A DNA stretch of 64,000 nt from Acanthaster planci (taxonomy: Eukaryota > Echinodermata > Asteroidea > Valvatida > Acanthasteridae): NCBI RefSeq assembly GCF_001949145.1, contig NW_019091435.1, positions 260,684 through 324,683 of the forward strand, given 5' to 3'. Below the pieces are notes generated by a model that searched no databases, was not told where the DNA came from, and saw nothing but the letters and a program-made list of their open reading frames with translations. Position numbers and translations under genes: made by a program. Of the stretch, positions 37,420 to 51,546 are shown piece by piece. The first letter of the stretch is position 1. Each line of letters starts with the position of its first letter.

Positions 37420-40400
37420 ATACACAACTTTCCTTTTTTCTATGCGTCACATTTCATAAGAATATAATTTTATGAAGTTTCGGACAAATCATGCACATCA
37501 CATCACCCTACAAGCACTTAAAGAACGAGCACAAAGTGAGGAATAAATGCTCAGCACAAAAGGTATGGCACTGATGCAAAACATCTACAGAAGAAAGATT
37601 CCCCCTTACCAAGAAATGACAGACAACTTAAGTTTATGGACTGAAATGTCCAAAGTGTGGACGAAAACTATTGATTTGCTTCTAGCATTTGAAGTATTAA
37701 TGGAGGTCCATCTACCCAAGCATCCGCTGTCACTGTGTCAGCAACTAGCTCCACAGTGACTGAAAGCAGATATGTTAGATTGATCAAACCATGAAAGCTG
37801 ACTTGAATCAAACTTCTGAAAAAATCTAACAATGCCAGAAAGAAATAAAAAAGGCCTGTGGAGCAGGTGACTAACCAATATTAATAGCCTGCAGCTGAGA
37901 GCTTCACACCCCTAGGGTGCTAGACACTACCAGGTAGCACAAAAACCACTCAGCTGGGGGTTAGAGGTCATCAGAGTACATATCTAGGAACAGAGGCTAT
38001 ATTATATAGCGGTAACCGGTAACCAAAAAGAATGCAGCACTGAAGACAATGTGTCACCTGTCAACACTTGTCCTCTCTAGTCAGGACAAGTCTGGAGGTA
38101 CTCTTTGCCCTCCAAGGAAGACAACATCCCATGTGCTGGGCTCCTTCAATATTTCTAGAACTGCAGAATGCTCTGGCTGTAATAAAACCTCTGTTGAATA
38201 TTTTGCTTCTTTTATTTCACAAGAGATGTGGCTTCACAAGAATAGCAGGTGGGAGGAGGCTTGCTCTCTGTGCATCTGTACTCCCTCACTGGTGATGAAG
38301 AGAGACATTGTGAAGACACTTGCCCATCTCTACCTCCATGCATCAAGCGTCCACACAAAGATACAAAAGGAATGTATTTAAGCAGTCACAATCAACAACT
38401 TGTCCAGTGCTTGGTCGCTGGGTGATCGTTTCAGCACAAGCGATCATCATCAGTTAACTATGACCTTTGGTGCTGTTCATTGCTTCGACACAAGAGAATT
38501 AATTTTTTCTACAAACAAATGTGCCCTAGGTTTGTATACATTCAGGTTATGTGATGTCCATATGGTATCCCAATACATGTGAGAAAACGGCCAATATTAA
38601 GCCTGCTCCATCTGATGGCCTGCGTTGATGAGAAGGCCAGGTACCATGTCTTTGTTATCTGTCCAGAGCAGAGTACTAATTTCTTCAAAAGCAACAAAAA
38701 CAATTAGCTGCAGGAATTACAAGAAGTCTATGTTCCTTACAAACTAATGAAATAGACTATTTTCCTGCTACAACTGGCAGATAGATCCTGCTTCCACTTT
38801 TATACAAATTCAGAGGCAAGACAATCGACCCACATATCTAAATGTAATTTCATGGAGCAGCTTAACAGAAAACATTGATCAGCAAATGTATGCAAGTTAA
38901 GTGAAATCACTGAATAGCATTTTGGCTGGGAACTTTTGTCTAACAAGTTATTTCTTGAGCTTATAACAAATTTGTGCCATGTAGGAATTGGCCCCTATTT
39001 CTTTGCAGCGACATCTACACACTTCTGCCAGACAGAAGGCCTAAGTAGGGTCTTGCCTAACAGGCACACAGGTCTCCATACATGCTATTGATGTCTACTG
39101 CCTTGATGAGTACTGTAATCATTGGATGAGTGGTTCGGTGGAAGCTTGCCCACAGCAACTTCACAATGAGATGATACACTGTAATACCTACAAGCAAGTA
39201 TTGATGGCCAGACGGGGACCCAACTACCAAATTCCAACAAATACACTCTGCCACTAGGAAACAGTGCTCACCTACATGTACAATGTACATTCCACGTACC
39301 TACCTGCCATGAATGCCTACCTGCAGGTAAAGTCTCTAAGCAATTGACCTATATCTGAACACTGGGCCCAGAACTGCATGGTTAGGAGTAAAAGCCATGT
39401 AGAATGCTTTCAGCACTGATCAACTTCAAGGTTTCAACTGAGTCATTTGATTGCTTTTAGACAAAATTACAGGCAGTATCTGAAATTTGGAATGAGAGAC
39501 ATGTTCTAATGGAATAACTTATGCTCACTCGACTTCCCTCTAAGATATGCCAGATTAATTGTGATCCGCTCTCGAAAAAAGGGTGTTAAGTCGTGCAAAG
39601 CCAAAACACATAATGGCCTGATCTATTTGGAGAGGGCAAAAATTTCTTCAAAATGTGATTTTGTGTTTTTTTCCTTTAATGGCTTCTATAATATTTACAT
39701 TTTCAGAATTTGTGACTACAAACATGGATAATGATGACTAAAGATGAAAAATTGATCATTTAGTAGGAAATCCCGTTTATCACTGTGTTTCAAAGCGCTA
39801 CACTTGAGCTTTTTCTCGAAAAGTGCTTTTATTGAATCCAAAATGTGGATACATATACAAATATCTATTTTTTATATGGTATTGCTGGGACGCAGTGCAC
39901 TACATGGGTCAGTCATATATCAAACTTTAGCTTTTGATGTACAGAATCCAACCATATCAAAAACTGATAACCTGAATCTGGCGAATTATTACCCATTTTT
40001 CTAGAGCTGTTCACAATTAGGGTACCATAAATGTGTGTAGTTCATTCCATCGTTATCTCCATATTTATCTCTGCAGCCAATGAAAAAGAACCACTGAAAT
40101 ATACTGGTAAAATGCACACACAAAAATTACAATTTACATATGGCTTAACTTTAATGGCCAGTCGTTCTGCCTCCCCAGACTCCTGTCAATGAGGTGTTGA
40201 AGGTCTTGCTATAATTATAGCAAGTACATGTACTTCAAACACTCATGTTCCAATATCAATTATCATAGCAGTGTAGATTGAGGTCATGCCAGTGATCCTA
40301 CCAGAAAACAAGGAAAGGACACTTGTGATTTGAAGTAGACTACACCCATTGAATGTGTACTAGATATTAATGAAGACGCCTTGAGGAAATGCAGGCAAAT

Positions 40401-40555
40401 GAAAATCAACTGAAAAAGGCTCTCCATTCCTACCTGCATGGTTTGAAAACCCCTGGATAGCCAATAGCCAACAAAATCATGGCACCAAGATCCTCTTTGT
40501 CTCACTACAACACCAAATCTTTGCAGAGTGGACTAAAATGGCCCCCAAAAAATAC
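37420..40555. other. Intron-like DNA with no recognised gene
   Basis: Short chance frames. GGTAACCGGTAACC at about 38012 is a small tandem/palindromic motif. TACATGTACAATGTACAT-type palindromic words occur at about 39273-39290. Confidence 0.4.
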
Positions 40556-40727
40556 TCCTAGCAGTTGACAAAAAGCACAGCACAGTGCACTGCTGGTTGT
40601 TATAGGAATGGATGAACCAAGTCATGTCACTATAAAATAGCTTTATATTAAGTCTAGTTAATATAATAAGGCACCGGGGAGAAGTTTGTAATCCATGCAT
40701 TCTAATAGTTGCTTATCTTTCACACCA
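40556..40727. repeat. Interspersed repeat family 2, copy 2
   Basis: Same orientation as copy 1, 3.3 kb away. It differs near the left end (AAGCACAGCACAGTGCACTGC replaces the copy 1 sequence) and by a small insertion around GTTAATATAATAAGG. The right 60 bases are identical to copy 1, suggesting a young family or a recent duplication. Confidence 0.85.
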
Positions 40728-43700
40728 TTAAAAATGCTATTAAAAATAGGCAGATTGAAATTAAACAACAAAACATTTCTTTTGCAAAGTTTACGGTAAT
40801 TTGAGACTGGTTACTGATAGATTGACAGTGACAGTGCCAGTTTATGTACACAGATCTTTCTTCTGGCAGGTTCAGTGGACAAATTGTACAAATGGTGAAC
40901 AGAACAAAAATTCTTTTGAGTTTTGTTGGGTTTATAAACTAATTCGTAAGTATCCAGCTGTTAGGAAATTGAATTTTAAGTTTGTAAAAGCAAAGTTCTA
41001 AAAACCCATGTCATTTCAATCCCTGACCCACATTCAATATTAGGTTATTTAAATTTATAGCATTTACCAAATTTAATCTCTCTGGCATGCGATATGAAGA
41101 CTTGGAATGGTAACTCAAAACCAACATTTTTTCCACATTGAAAATCAGCCATGGCCATCCGTGTATATGCCAGAGGGAAGGACCTGACAAGTTATAATAA
41201 TGCACTCAAGTCTGTATGGAAATAGAGAAACCTGCAGCATTATCTTCAATGCAATAGGAGATATCAAATTTTCATTTAAAATTCTTATTTTCACTGTTAC
41301 TGGTTTCAAAGGTGGAAAACCTCATATGCTTCCCCTACATAAATCACCAGTTTTAAATATATGTACAAGGGCTATCTTAAAGAACAATGGTTTGAAAACG
41401 TGTTTGCTTTTGAGTAAAACATCACATAGCTCTGTGAAATAGGCCACAGATATCCAGGTTGTATATAAATACAACCCCGGTCCACTGTCCATCTGTCAAC
41501 TAGACCAGATTAGGTGAGAAAGTTTTACTTGGGGGGGAGTGGTGGTCAGTCTTCTTGGTTTGATCCACCCAGTGTATGTACTACTAAGAAATGACCACAA
41601 ATGATAGCCTGTGGCTCATACTTGCTGCATAATATAAATGTTGGTTGAAACTTTCAAACGGTTGAAGAGTTTGACAACATGTCATATTGAAATATAGATA
41701 GAAGATAGAGTGCTATGTTGGGATCATAGGGTAGGCCAACAGGCCCTTGAGAGATGTCCGCAGCCATGGCATGAATGACCTTCCAGTCCCAAGAGACAAC
41801 TAATCACTCCTCACTACACTGCCAAGATTTATACCCTGCTACTTTTGCACACATATATGTATAGGCTTCTTTATGTTCTTACAGCAGGCTCAAAATGTCA
41901 GATGAATGGGGGGGGGGATTTGCTCACACCAAAGTTATCTGGAAAATGGACAAGCCAGTGCAGAATCACAGGAAATACGGATTGTTTTTCAGGTGCTCAC
42001 ACATGCATGGCATACGTGACATAACTGTGGAAAAATGCCGCTGAACTTGAGGGCAGGCAGCAAATGTTAGACTTCTGCTGTTGAACCTGCATGCTCCTTT
42101 CTAAATGTCAATAACGATGGACTGCAATATCCAGTGTGTCCGAGAAAACAAGTGCTCAAGGGGTGGATGTACTGCAGCCTCTTACTAAAAGCTACATATT
42201 CTTGCTGGATTGTCAACACTGCACCTTTGGCTACCAATTTACGTAAAACCAAAACCCAGACAACAAACTACACAGGGCACAATGATCATCCCAATGCTCA
42301 AAGTCCTCTAGATGCCCTGAATGGAGTGAGTCCTTACATGTGACAAGGGATTATGACTGAGAAAATAAAAATAAAAATCATACAAAGCGCTTGAGGGCAG
42401 TGTTCTCAAATGCTCCTGTTAAAGTGGAGGTCCCTTGATGGTTTTTAGCGGTCCCGATTCCTTTGCATTGGGTTACTGCGTGAGAGTGTTGCATTGATGT
42501 GAATGGCCGTGGGGTAGTCTGCATCAGTCTGCCTGTGATCTGAGCTCTGGCTATCAGCAGGTGAAACACATCATATTACTGGGCCCACTACCTGTGTGCT
42601 CATTAACCTTACCATGCACACTTCCACAGCTATTAAAGGCTCTGCCCCCAGAAACACTCCATTATTGACAGCACATAGGGAGAAACGGTTCCAATACAGA
42701 TCCCAGAAAGCTCAGTCGTTTATTCCCTCTTTCCTTCCATCCAATTTCTCGCTATTTGTCAATAAATGTAAGTGTGTGTTGCCGAGCCAATCAATCCGTA
42801 GAGGCTGTCCTGCAGCAAAACGTGAGGAGGAAGCGTACAGAGGGTGTTGATAGGGCTGGCACGTTGCCCTACAAAACCTGCCCGGAATAACTCAAGACAA
42901 ACTTCCAAAGCTTCACTTATATCAATCACTGTAAACAACCCGAGCGCAATCATACTACTACCATTAGACAGCAGCTTTTGCCCTTTTCATTCTGTCTCTG
43001 GGTAATTGTTGATCCTGGTCTGATACACACGTCAATTCAGGTAACTTAGTAAGTTATCCCAGGAGTTCCTGCATGAGTTTATCTGATAACACCTCCAGCA
43101 GCCTTATCCTTCATCAATTCCAAAACGTCAACAGATTTGAGTTCAGCTCTCCCATTTCAGTGGAATGCATTCTAAATGCCAGACCCAGGTACACAGCTCC
43201 TTCTGAACATGGAATTTGTTCCAAATATTCTTTTTTTTACATGAGAGAGGATGCATCTCAGAACAGTGAAGATCACAAAAGAAGGACCCAGCTGTGTCTC
43301 ATGTTTTGATCCAAATCCAATGTATTTCATTTAATCACTCAATTTTGTAGCAGTTGGGTAAAAGGCTCAAACATGTACCCAGGTTGTAAAATGCAATATG
43401 ATACCACTTGACAATAAACTGCTGCTTTTGACTTTATATGTATCACAGACATGTGTCAAATCAGATGACATTGTGGTGGAACATTTCTGCAACCTCCCAA
43501 TCTCATATTTACCAGGAATTTCTTGCATGGCAAGTTCAATTTTTCCCTTCATGTATCAAATGGTAACTGCTGGGATATTTACATATTTTTCAACCTTTTA
43601 CAGAGACATGGCACCCGTGGCAACACTCACCTATCCAACATCCTTTAGGTGTAAAAAACACTACGTGCTACACCACATCAATCAATAATTGTTCCTTAAG

Positions 43701-44352
43701 CTACAGCACAATGTGACCTAATATGTGGTAGAATGTGGGATCATATTGCTTACTTTGTCAAATATTTTGCACATTTGTGAACTGCTTTACAAAAATGAAT
43801 TATTGTGATGTAGCTGAAAAGCCTGCCTTTAAGAAACGGAAGGGCAAAACATTTTTCAAACTCTAAACTTGATGTTGGTGCATTTAGACAGAAAAATTGG
43901 ACAAACGGTGCTTCTTGATTAGAAACTGTGTACGCGTATTCACTATTTTTTAAAGTATGCTTTCTCCAAAAATGTATTTATTGCCTAGCAAACAAATCAA
44001 ACTGTGACATGAAAAAGGTATTTTGAATGCAATAAACTATTTCATACAGGTCCATGATAGAAGTTTAATCCACGCCCTTCGCAGTCATTATGTTTATACC
44101 TTTTTAGTTGATTTTGCAGCAATGAAGTCTTTGTTCGCAGATCAGGTTACATTTCATTCTGCATTAATGTTTTCACTGCAATGTTTAATATTCAGTATTT
44201 GCCTCAACTATGTCTCACAGTTGGTGCTAATGTGTACTATCACATTTTGAATGTCCATTGTATGGATGTCACCGTGAGTTTACAGGGTGTTTGAGTGAGT
44301 TACACTTGAGCTTTTTGGGGAATGGCGGTGCAAAGCACTCAATAACAGCAGA
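40728..44352. other. Intron-like DNA with no recognised gene
   Basis: Mostly AT-rich and frame-poor. It includes a CpG-richer stretch at 42660-42960, listed separately. Confidence 0.4.
42660..42960. promoter_or_regulatory. CpG-richer islet with Fox-like site, possible regulatory element
   Basis: About eleven CpG sites lie in 300 bp. It contains TTTGTCAATAAATG (forkhead-type on either strand) and GCCGAGCCAATCAATCCGTA with a CCAAT word. Frames of 84 (plus) and 64 (minus) codons cross it without recognisable content. Confidence 0.22.
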
Positions 44353-44512
44353 CTCAATGGTGGCAGAATGTTTGACAAAATGGGGTGAAGTTGAGAGAAC
44401 ATCAGGCATCAGCCACTGATAAGCCGATCCATTAAGCCCCAACCCCACTATAAGACCTACAATGGGGGGGGGATGCCCCCAGTTTAAGAAAGTGAGGAGG
44501 GGCACTGATTCC
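44353..44512 (-). repeat. Interspersed repeat, copy B (opposite to copy A at 24225)
   Basis: Read on minus it contains TGGGGGCATCCCC, GGGGCTTAATGGATCGGCTT, ATGCCTGATGTTCTCTCAAC, TTCACCCCATTTTG and CTGCCACCATTGAG, in the same order as copy A. The segment TTCTCTCAACTTCACCCC is the single-copy counterpart of the 24-bp unit amplified in copy A. Matching translated words (GLNG-AY--LM-D) occur in both, but with stops and low-complexity neighbours I do not treat them as a gene. Confidence 0.75.
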
Positions 44513-47500
44513 TTCCCCTTCATTTCTACTGTCAATGAGCAAACTGGAAAACTATCAACACATTTTTTTGGGGGGCGGGGACTAATTCCAAAGCATTTCC
44601 ATGCAAAAATGTTAATTCTACCCCCTTTATTTTTTTCCTCCTTTCATTTGTCATTTTTCTTTCCCCCTTCCCCCTTTTTAAAATTAACTTTTCCCAATTT
44701 TTTTAAAGGGACGGGTACAAGCCCTCCCTGGTGATGTCCAGTGACCAAACAGAAAACATTTCAGGGCTTGAAAATATATGAATGAATGGACACAAATTAG
44801 TAAACAAATGCTAGTACATGCCACTGAGACTCACGTTTATAAAGTGTTAAATTTATAGCCCCTTGCAATTGAAATAACCTATTAAGGGGATTTTGCTTGA
44901 ATTGTAATGACGAATTTTAAATAAGTGAGATTCAGTATTAAAATGAAATGTAGTCTCAATGACAAAAAGCCAAAATGTACACATATCTGCAGCCTCACAA
45001 TTCTCACAAACCAATGATATTCATAACAGAGCTTCTGCACTGCTGGTGCCTTGGACAAACAATGGATCAACAAAATATTTACTTGAGCCTATCTTGGTGA
45101 TACAAAGCCATTGCCCTCTGAGGATGTGCTAATGAATAACCTCTGTCCCAAGTATGGGATCTACATCTACAATCAAGAATATTTTTATCTACAAGTGTGT
45201 CATGGGCTAAGTCATAAGAAACTAAATGAGTTTTCAGTTCAACTTGGTAATTACAGTGATCCAATTATTGAAACTCTGGCCATTGTCTAAATCAGCATAC
45301 TGAACTATATGTATCCAAGAGACAGCTGGGACTACTCAGATATCAGCCCAGCTGAACAGCGCCACCTATTGACGCTGGTGATGTTTATATTGATATCACT
45401 TCCAAGAGGCTCTCCTCTAAAACCAAAAGCAGGTCTTCATGCTTTCCTCAACTGAAATAAGTAACAATGATAGATAACTGACACCATTTTTTAAATACCA
45501 ATAAGCAAGATGTTCCAACAATGATATGTTTCAGCAAAAGTCTACTGTCAGTAGACAAGAAACACATTCTTTAATGGAACAAAATTACAAATCCATAGTC
45601 AGGGTTGCTGATTGCCTGCGGCTAAACTTAAAAAAATACCCATTTCTTGTTTTTTATATCAATCTTTATACATAAAAACACCTTATTGATAAGCTTAAAA
45701 TTTTCCAATTTTTGAATGATATTGTTTGGAAATCCTGAACTTAGGAATATCCTGATGAAGAAATTCTGACAAATCTCACCCATGTAATGAATGAATACTT
45801 GTACGTTCTCAAGACATATTTGTGTAATTTTCATCAGGACTTTCAAAACAATCTCTTTGAAACTTTGGAAAATCTTAAGTTTATCATGAAGTGCTTTTAT
45901 GTACCTGAACATACATGGTGGTGCATGTTGTATCATGACCAATCATAAATAATCATAACATAATCATGCTCCTCAATTTGTGACTGGTTTCCAATAAATT
46001 TCAAGTTTCATTTAAACATTATGGCACAGTATTCCACCTTTAATTAACATTTTGCAAAGACCACCTTGCACATCATTTGTGTCAGGCCATCATCTTCTTC
46101 ATCGCAGAAATGTCACTATGGTTATCATCAAGCTGAACAGCAAGGTCAATTGTTCAAAACTTCCTACTTCACTGAAAGCAGAAGCTCATTAAATGCAAGT
46201 CTCATTCACAATGCAAAAGATAAAGTGCCTACATAGAACAAATTCTGAGGCAGCATTCTCAAAACCTGACAGGAGTTGTCACTGTTTTTACCATAATCAA
46301 GTAATTTACTTGTATTTGTAGTCAGTGTTTCAACATTGTGATACAGCCTACAGGGCATAGTGTTTGATGCCATGGCTCATGTGTTTGGTAAAGATGCTTT
46401 AAGTCCTGATAAAAGAATTCCCTAATGATGTTAACCATGAAAAGTATTTGTACAACATTGTAAACTGACAACCATATATAGCAACCATATTGACTATACC
46501 AACTAAACTGGGGTTTGGTTAAACTTGGGGTTAACTTGTGGGGAACACAGTTCCAAAACAATAAAAAAGGCTGGGGCAGCAAATCAGAGAAGCAAATGAA
46601 CTTTGACATCGGTTGTATCATCACCCCCTTACCAAATTTCAAGCAGATTCAACTCGTTACCTTAACCTATCAAAGACCTGTGTAGAATTACTATTTTTAA
46701 AGTAAAACAGTTTTCCAGGCAAGGACCCAGAAACTGTTGAAAGAAGTAGTGAAGTAAGAGGTAATTTTCTGTAATGAAGCCACACTGACATCAACAGAAA
46801 GGTTTATACAATGTGATTTCACACCTTTTTTCTCCTCTCCTTTGTTCTTACAGGGCCAACAACATCATAAATGCTAAAGCTACAGTTTGAATGAAGTTAT
46901 TATAAAATCATTTAGCAGTGAAAATCAGGAAGCATGACCATTGCCAGCAGCAGCAGAAGGCAGCTAAGGTTTCACCTGACAATTCATAACTGGCCTCCAG
47001 CCTACTGGCTAAGACACAAGTTGTAAAATGAGACAGGTGCAGTATTGGAGAGGCTGACTGTAGGGATTCTACAACTCCCTTGGATCAATACCACAAGGAA
47101 ATGCAGTCTCACTCACTTAAAAATGACTCATAATATTTAGACCCAAATATGTCCAAAATGTGGGCAATATTATTCATAATTCTGCCTTATATGCATGCCT
47201 GACAAGTGTAAGTACTGGAATGACAAAAAGGCATCCATTTCCTAACAATGCATGTGATGCCACGAACCACTACAGTGTTATATTCAACTGGGTTAGAAAT
47301 CTGAGAATGACAATGCAGAACCCTCCAAACAAAATTATTCATGACCCAACACTGACTGGAAGTTTCTGTTTAAGAGTAGAACAGTCAAACAATTATGGAA
47401 CTGGGAATGACAATGCCTTGCACTGTGGCTTTTTGATACACAGCATCAAATTAATTCAAGATCTGTAGAGAATTCTACAGACTGTATGTTTCAGTGTGTG

Positions 47501-50500
47501 TGTCCATGGACAAGGACACTTTGTTTCTAATTATTTCTCTCTACCCAAGAGAAAAGTGTCACTGTGTTTCCTACTGTGCCCAAAATGGCAGTATCAACTG
47601 TACAGTCAAGGAACTGAGATGGCTTAGAATATTTATCTGCCTAATGAGCGGGGCCAATAACAATGGCTGTGCCTTGAGCAGTACTACACTACTGAATACA
47701 TGCACTCACACACTGCTGTCATTATTATTAATGACTCTGCATTACAAGATAGCAGTTGAAAGAGCCTTTCTTTGAGGGTTTCTGCCACTTTGCGGTCAAG
47801 AATGGAACTCAGTATTCTGAAAATCAATTATTTCACAGGTGACCTCACGGCCAACATCAACCAGCCAGTCAGTGACAGGTCCATAGTTTGCTTGGCAAGT
47901 CATATCTGCATGGTCAAAAGTGTACTGTAAGACCCAGTGTCTTGCATACACAATACACAGAGACGGTAACATTGTACATCACAAACTGGTCACATTATGC
48001 AGATGGGAAAATGAACATTGCAGGTTATTAACACAACAAAATACCTCTTTTGGAAGGGCAGTACCCTTCCTTGGAGGGATGCACACCCTTCATGATGAAA
48101 TGGGATTTTATTTTGGTACACATTTGAAGACATCCATGGTTTATACTCGCCTGCATATCTGCTAAGTTTTAGCTTGATCAAACAAACCATGTTCCAATAA
48201 TGGTCATTAATTTGTGAATGACAAATTTTATTCATGCTATCAATGACTAAATGCATTCTCCAGTGCATCGTCAAGCTACATAACCACAAAGAAGTATAGC
48301 AAGCCCATTCATAGGCTTTCATGGTACTGTGGTGAGATTCATATTAATATCATTATGTTAGCAATATTCAACGAATTCTAGTCTCTTCAATGATGTCCCG
48401 AAACATACTGCTGTTTACTGGATTATTCCATAGCATATTAAAAAATCAGATTTGATTAATGCCATGTAAATTTGATAAGCCCTAGTCTGAGGGGAAAAAA
48501 GCAAAGTACCATTAGAAAAAAGTTTAAAATAAAATGATGAGGGTTTTTCTTAAATCTTAGATTATATAATTATGCATGTGCACTTTTCAGAGAAACACTC
48601 TCTATTTTGCAATAGACTGTCCTCTTGCTTCTTCAGTTGTACGTTTGCCCAATGGTGACTTCCAAAACATAGATGGCTGTCAGTAAAAAGCTTTAAATTA
48701 ATCCACAGTGTTAAAAACCAAATGTCAAGTAGCTAGCAAAACACCCAAGAATGAATACTATTAAATACTTAACAAAAATATTGACTGTGACGGGGCAAAT
48801 ACACATTTTGAAATAAAACCCAACGTGTAACTTTTGCTTTACAAAAGCAAGCTGGCTGCAAAAGTGATAGATGTACACATAGGCTATATGAAGAAGCACT
48901 ACTTTTACACTTGACTTTCAAATTGGCTGGAAATTTGGAGAATGAGCACAAACATGTCACATATCCAAAAAGGGCCTAATGAGAACTTGAATGTAAAACC
49001 TTACAAGACTATTCTGTCATTTACGCAATTCTCAATACTTTGTTTGAAGAATCATGGCATAGACCCTAATGTTAATAATCTGGCCACAAACATCTGCACA
49101 AATGAAAGAAATTTCAAAAGTGTCCTTTGTTGTAAGAAGTTACAAAATATGACAGCTTAACCATAAAAGAGCTGACATTTTTCTTATATCACCAGGGTTC
49201 ATTTTTCAGGAGCTGAGCCTTTGGAGTTTTCAGACTAACTCTTTGCAGTCATTTGGACACAAATTTTGTAAAAAAGGAATCTACCATTCTTATGCATTAT
49301 CCAATTTTTCCAAGACAGGTCAGCAAAAAATGTACACTCTTTTCACATAGTGTTCAATGCATGTCATGTGGGCTGGCATGCATGTACATTGTAGCCTTGA
49401 TTTTCAAATGACCATAACAGCAAAATCGTAAGTCTGACTGAGTTCAAACTTCACATTATTTTGAAATGATAGGGAGTGTCTCTACATGTACATTGTAAGC
49501 CAAGTTATTTTTTAAAATTGAGCATGGCGCAGACACGTTTTGGGGGGAAGAGGCAGAATTTGCCCCCACCTGGCTGTGAGATAGTCGTCTTTGTTGGTGT
49601 CTGTACCATAAGAAGCTCAAGAATTAAAGCATTTAAATAGGCTCATACATGGATACTGCTTACTGTAAAATACCTTGATTGAGTTGTACCATAAGTACAT
49701 GTAAATTATTTCAAATGGATTCCAATGCTCACCCCTTGAGGCAGATCCAGAGTGCCACTGGAGGGTGGGACTCTGTCCTTCATTCACCCCGACTCATTTT
49801 GCATGAATGTTTTGCCTGAGGCAACGTTTTTCACAAAGGGATAGACATCTCTTACCAGGTCTAAACTAGAATAAGATTTGACCAATGGAAGTCTTGAGAG
49901 CTGACCGAGAAATGCTGAAAGAATGAACATCTTGAGTGGGTAAATATTTCCTTCACTTAACACAACAGTGCAGAAACTTTTTTGGAAACTAAGTTTTCAG
50001 GACTATGTCAGGTACATATACTCTGAAACCAGCTGTCGAAAAAAAATGGCAGGTACCCAAAATGGTTGAATTCAAGATTCACACCTTGCCCAGTATGTGT
50101 TTATCATCAGTCCATAAGAATGGCATCTTTACTGAAGGATTGCGATTCATTCTTAGAATGCTTTCTGTTGCTGATGTGTGTGACTCATTATATACCCCCT
50201 CTCTGATACCACCAATTTGATAGAAAAATAACTAGATTCTGGACTGTCAGCAAACAGCAGCAATCTCAGATGAAACCTTGTCTGCTGCCAGCCACAGTGT
50301 CTGGCTGATCAGCAAGGTGTGCGATTATCCACAATGGCCACACGCTCTTATGCAAATGCAAACCACCAATTACCAGTCATGCAGGAAAGTCTCCTTGGTA
50401 GAAGGGGGGAGTCACACCTCCTGCTGTGCTCATTCAGCTGAATTAATGTAAGGTATGACTGTACCAACCAACCAAATACACTCACCTATTAGGCATACCT

Positions 50501-50611
50501 GATGAACAGGGACTTACAATGCAATATCAAGAAATTACTGACTAATCCCAGGTGTTTAAATCTCACTGTGGTCAATATCTATTAGTACAGCTAACACTCT
50601 GGTTATCAAAA
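44513..50611. other. Intron-like DNA with no recognised gene
   Basis: Contains pyrimidine-rich, poly-T and poly-G tracts (44560-44710), a 17-bp palindrome (45540-45556) and two minus-strand frames just above 100 codons (45628-45942 and 46322-46642) with no motif. Nothing else is supported. Confidence 0.4.
45540..45556. repeat. 17-bp palindrome
   Basis: GTCTACTG and CAGTAGAC flank a single T, a perfect 8-bp inverted repeat. Confidence 0.8.
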
Positions 50612-50664
50612 ATGATAAAATATTGCACTTTAGTCATTATGACAAAAGTGCAATATATTATCAT
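50612..50664. repeat. 53-bp near-perfect palindrome (strong hairpin)
   Basis: Centred on the T at 50638. 24 of 26 base pairs are complementary; the mismatches are A/A at 50632/50644 and A/A at 50619/50657. The left arm reads ATAAAATATTGCACTTT then AGTCAT; the right arm mirrors it. As RNA either strand would fold into one long stem with a minimal loop. The TATTGCACTT word resembles the miR-92/25 seed, but the rest of that microRNA is absent. It could be a tiny foldback transposon relic, a cruciform-prone site or a small-RNA hairpin. Confidence 0.9.
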
Positions 50665-51120
50665 CTGGAACAGAAGAAAAATTCAATGTTATTAAATATC
50701 ATATTTTTAAAACCTAGTGTGTACATGAGTGTAACAAAAAATGCTTAAATCGGTGAGAAATGTCATTACTAAACAAAGTTTAGATGTTATTTATCAGATA
50801 TCTTCTTTATGCAACTGAATACTTGCAAGAAATGGCAGAACGATGCTTACAATACAAAGGCACATCAAACTAAGCTTTTGGATTCCTACAAGTATATAAC
50901 AACAACTTTAAACAGGACAAGTATTCAACAAAAGAAGAGAAATTTAATTTCCAGGAGAAATAGCAAGAATGTGGCACTTCAAACCATTTAAGCTTTCCAG
51001 ACACAACAAATATCACTTTCATCTCCTCATGAGATCAGATTTATGCAGCAATTCCAGATTAATGCAGTCCATTTCAAGAGTCCTTTTGCACTATTGAGAG
51101 AAGAAAAACAACTCATGGTA

Positions 51121-51146
51121 GTAAAGTGCCTTGCCCAAGGACATAT
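51121..51146 (+). repeat. SINE-like motif fragment
   Basis: GTGCCTTGCCCAAGGACA is a string I know from dispersed repeats in many aquatic animal genomes, usually followed by a cloverleaf-like GATTCGAACC region. Here the following sequence (ATCATGATTCAAATTCAC) is a degraded version at best. Likely an old fragment; its limits are not defined. Confidence 0.45.
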
Positions 51147-51514
51147 CATTGCGATATCGATCATGATTCAAATTCACAAAAAGTCACACGCGGGTCAGGT
51201 GTCTTACCATAGTACATGTAGGACCACAGTGTTCTAAGAAGTTGATTTTGTGACCTTGAGGCCTATCGCTGCAAAATACAAGAGCAACAATTCTGATGTA
51301 TACATCTATTAAAGCTAACTTTCGCTGTCTATATCACTGCACAAGTACTTTGGCCCTCATGGTACGGTAATATAATTCTGTATGAAGAACTTCTGAAAAA
51401 TGTTGATGGTGATCGGGTGAAAATTTAAAGTACTATGGATTCCACAATGCATTGAGCAGAACAGTTTCAATTTGAAGTTTATATTTGGCCATTGGTTCCA
51501 ATTGGTCTCTTACG

Positions 51515-51546
51515 GCAAGCGGCTTCTCAAGCAAGCGGCTTCTCAA
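51515..51546. repeat. 16-bp tandem duplication
   Basis: GCAAGCGGCTTCTCAA occurs twice in direct succession without mismatch. Confidence 0.9.

Noticed and set aside
45628-46642. Two minus-strand frames of about 105 codons
   Set aside because: Low-complexity I/F/K-rich peptides in AT-rich DNA, no motif, no splice context. A few such frames are expected by chance in 64 kb.
50612-50664. miR-92 family gene
   Set aside because: Only the first ten bases of the seed region match. The remainder of the mature sequence and the normal loop are missing, so only an unnamed hairpin is claimed.
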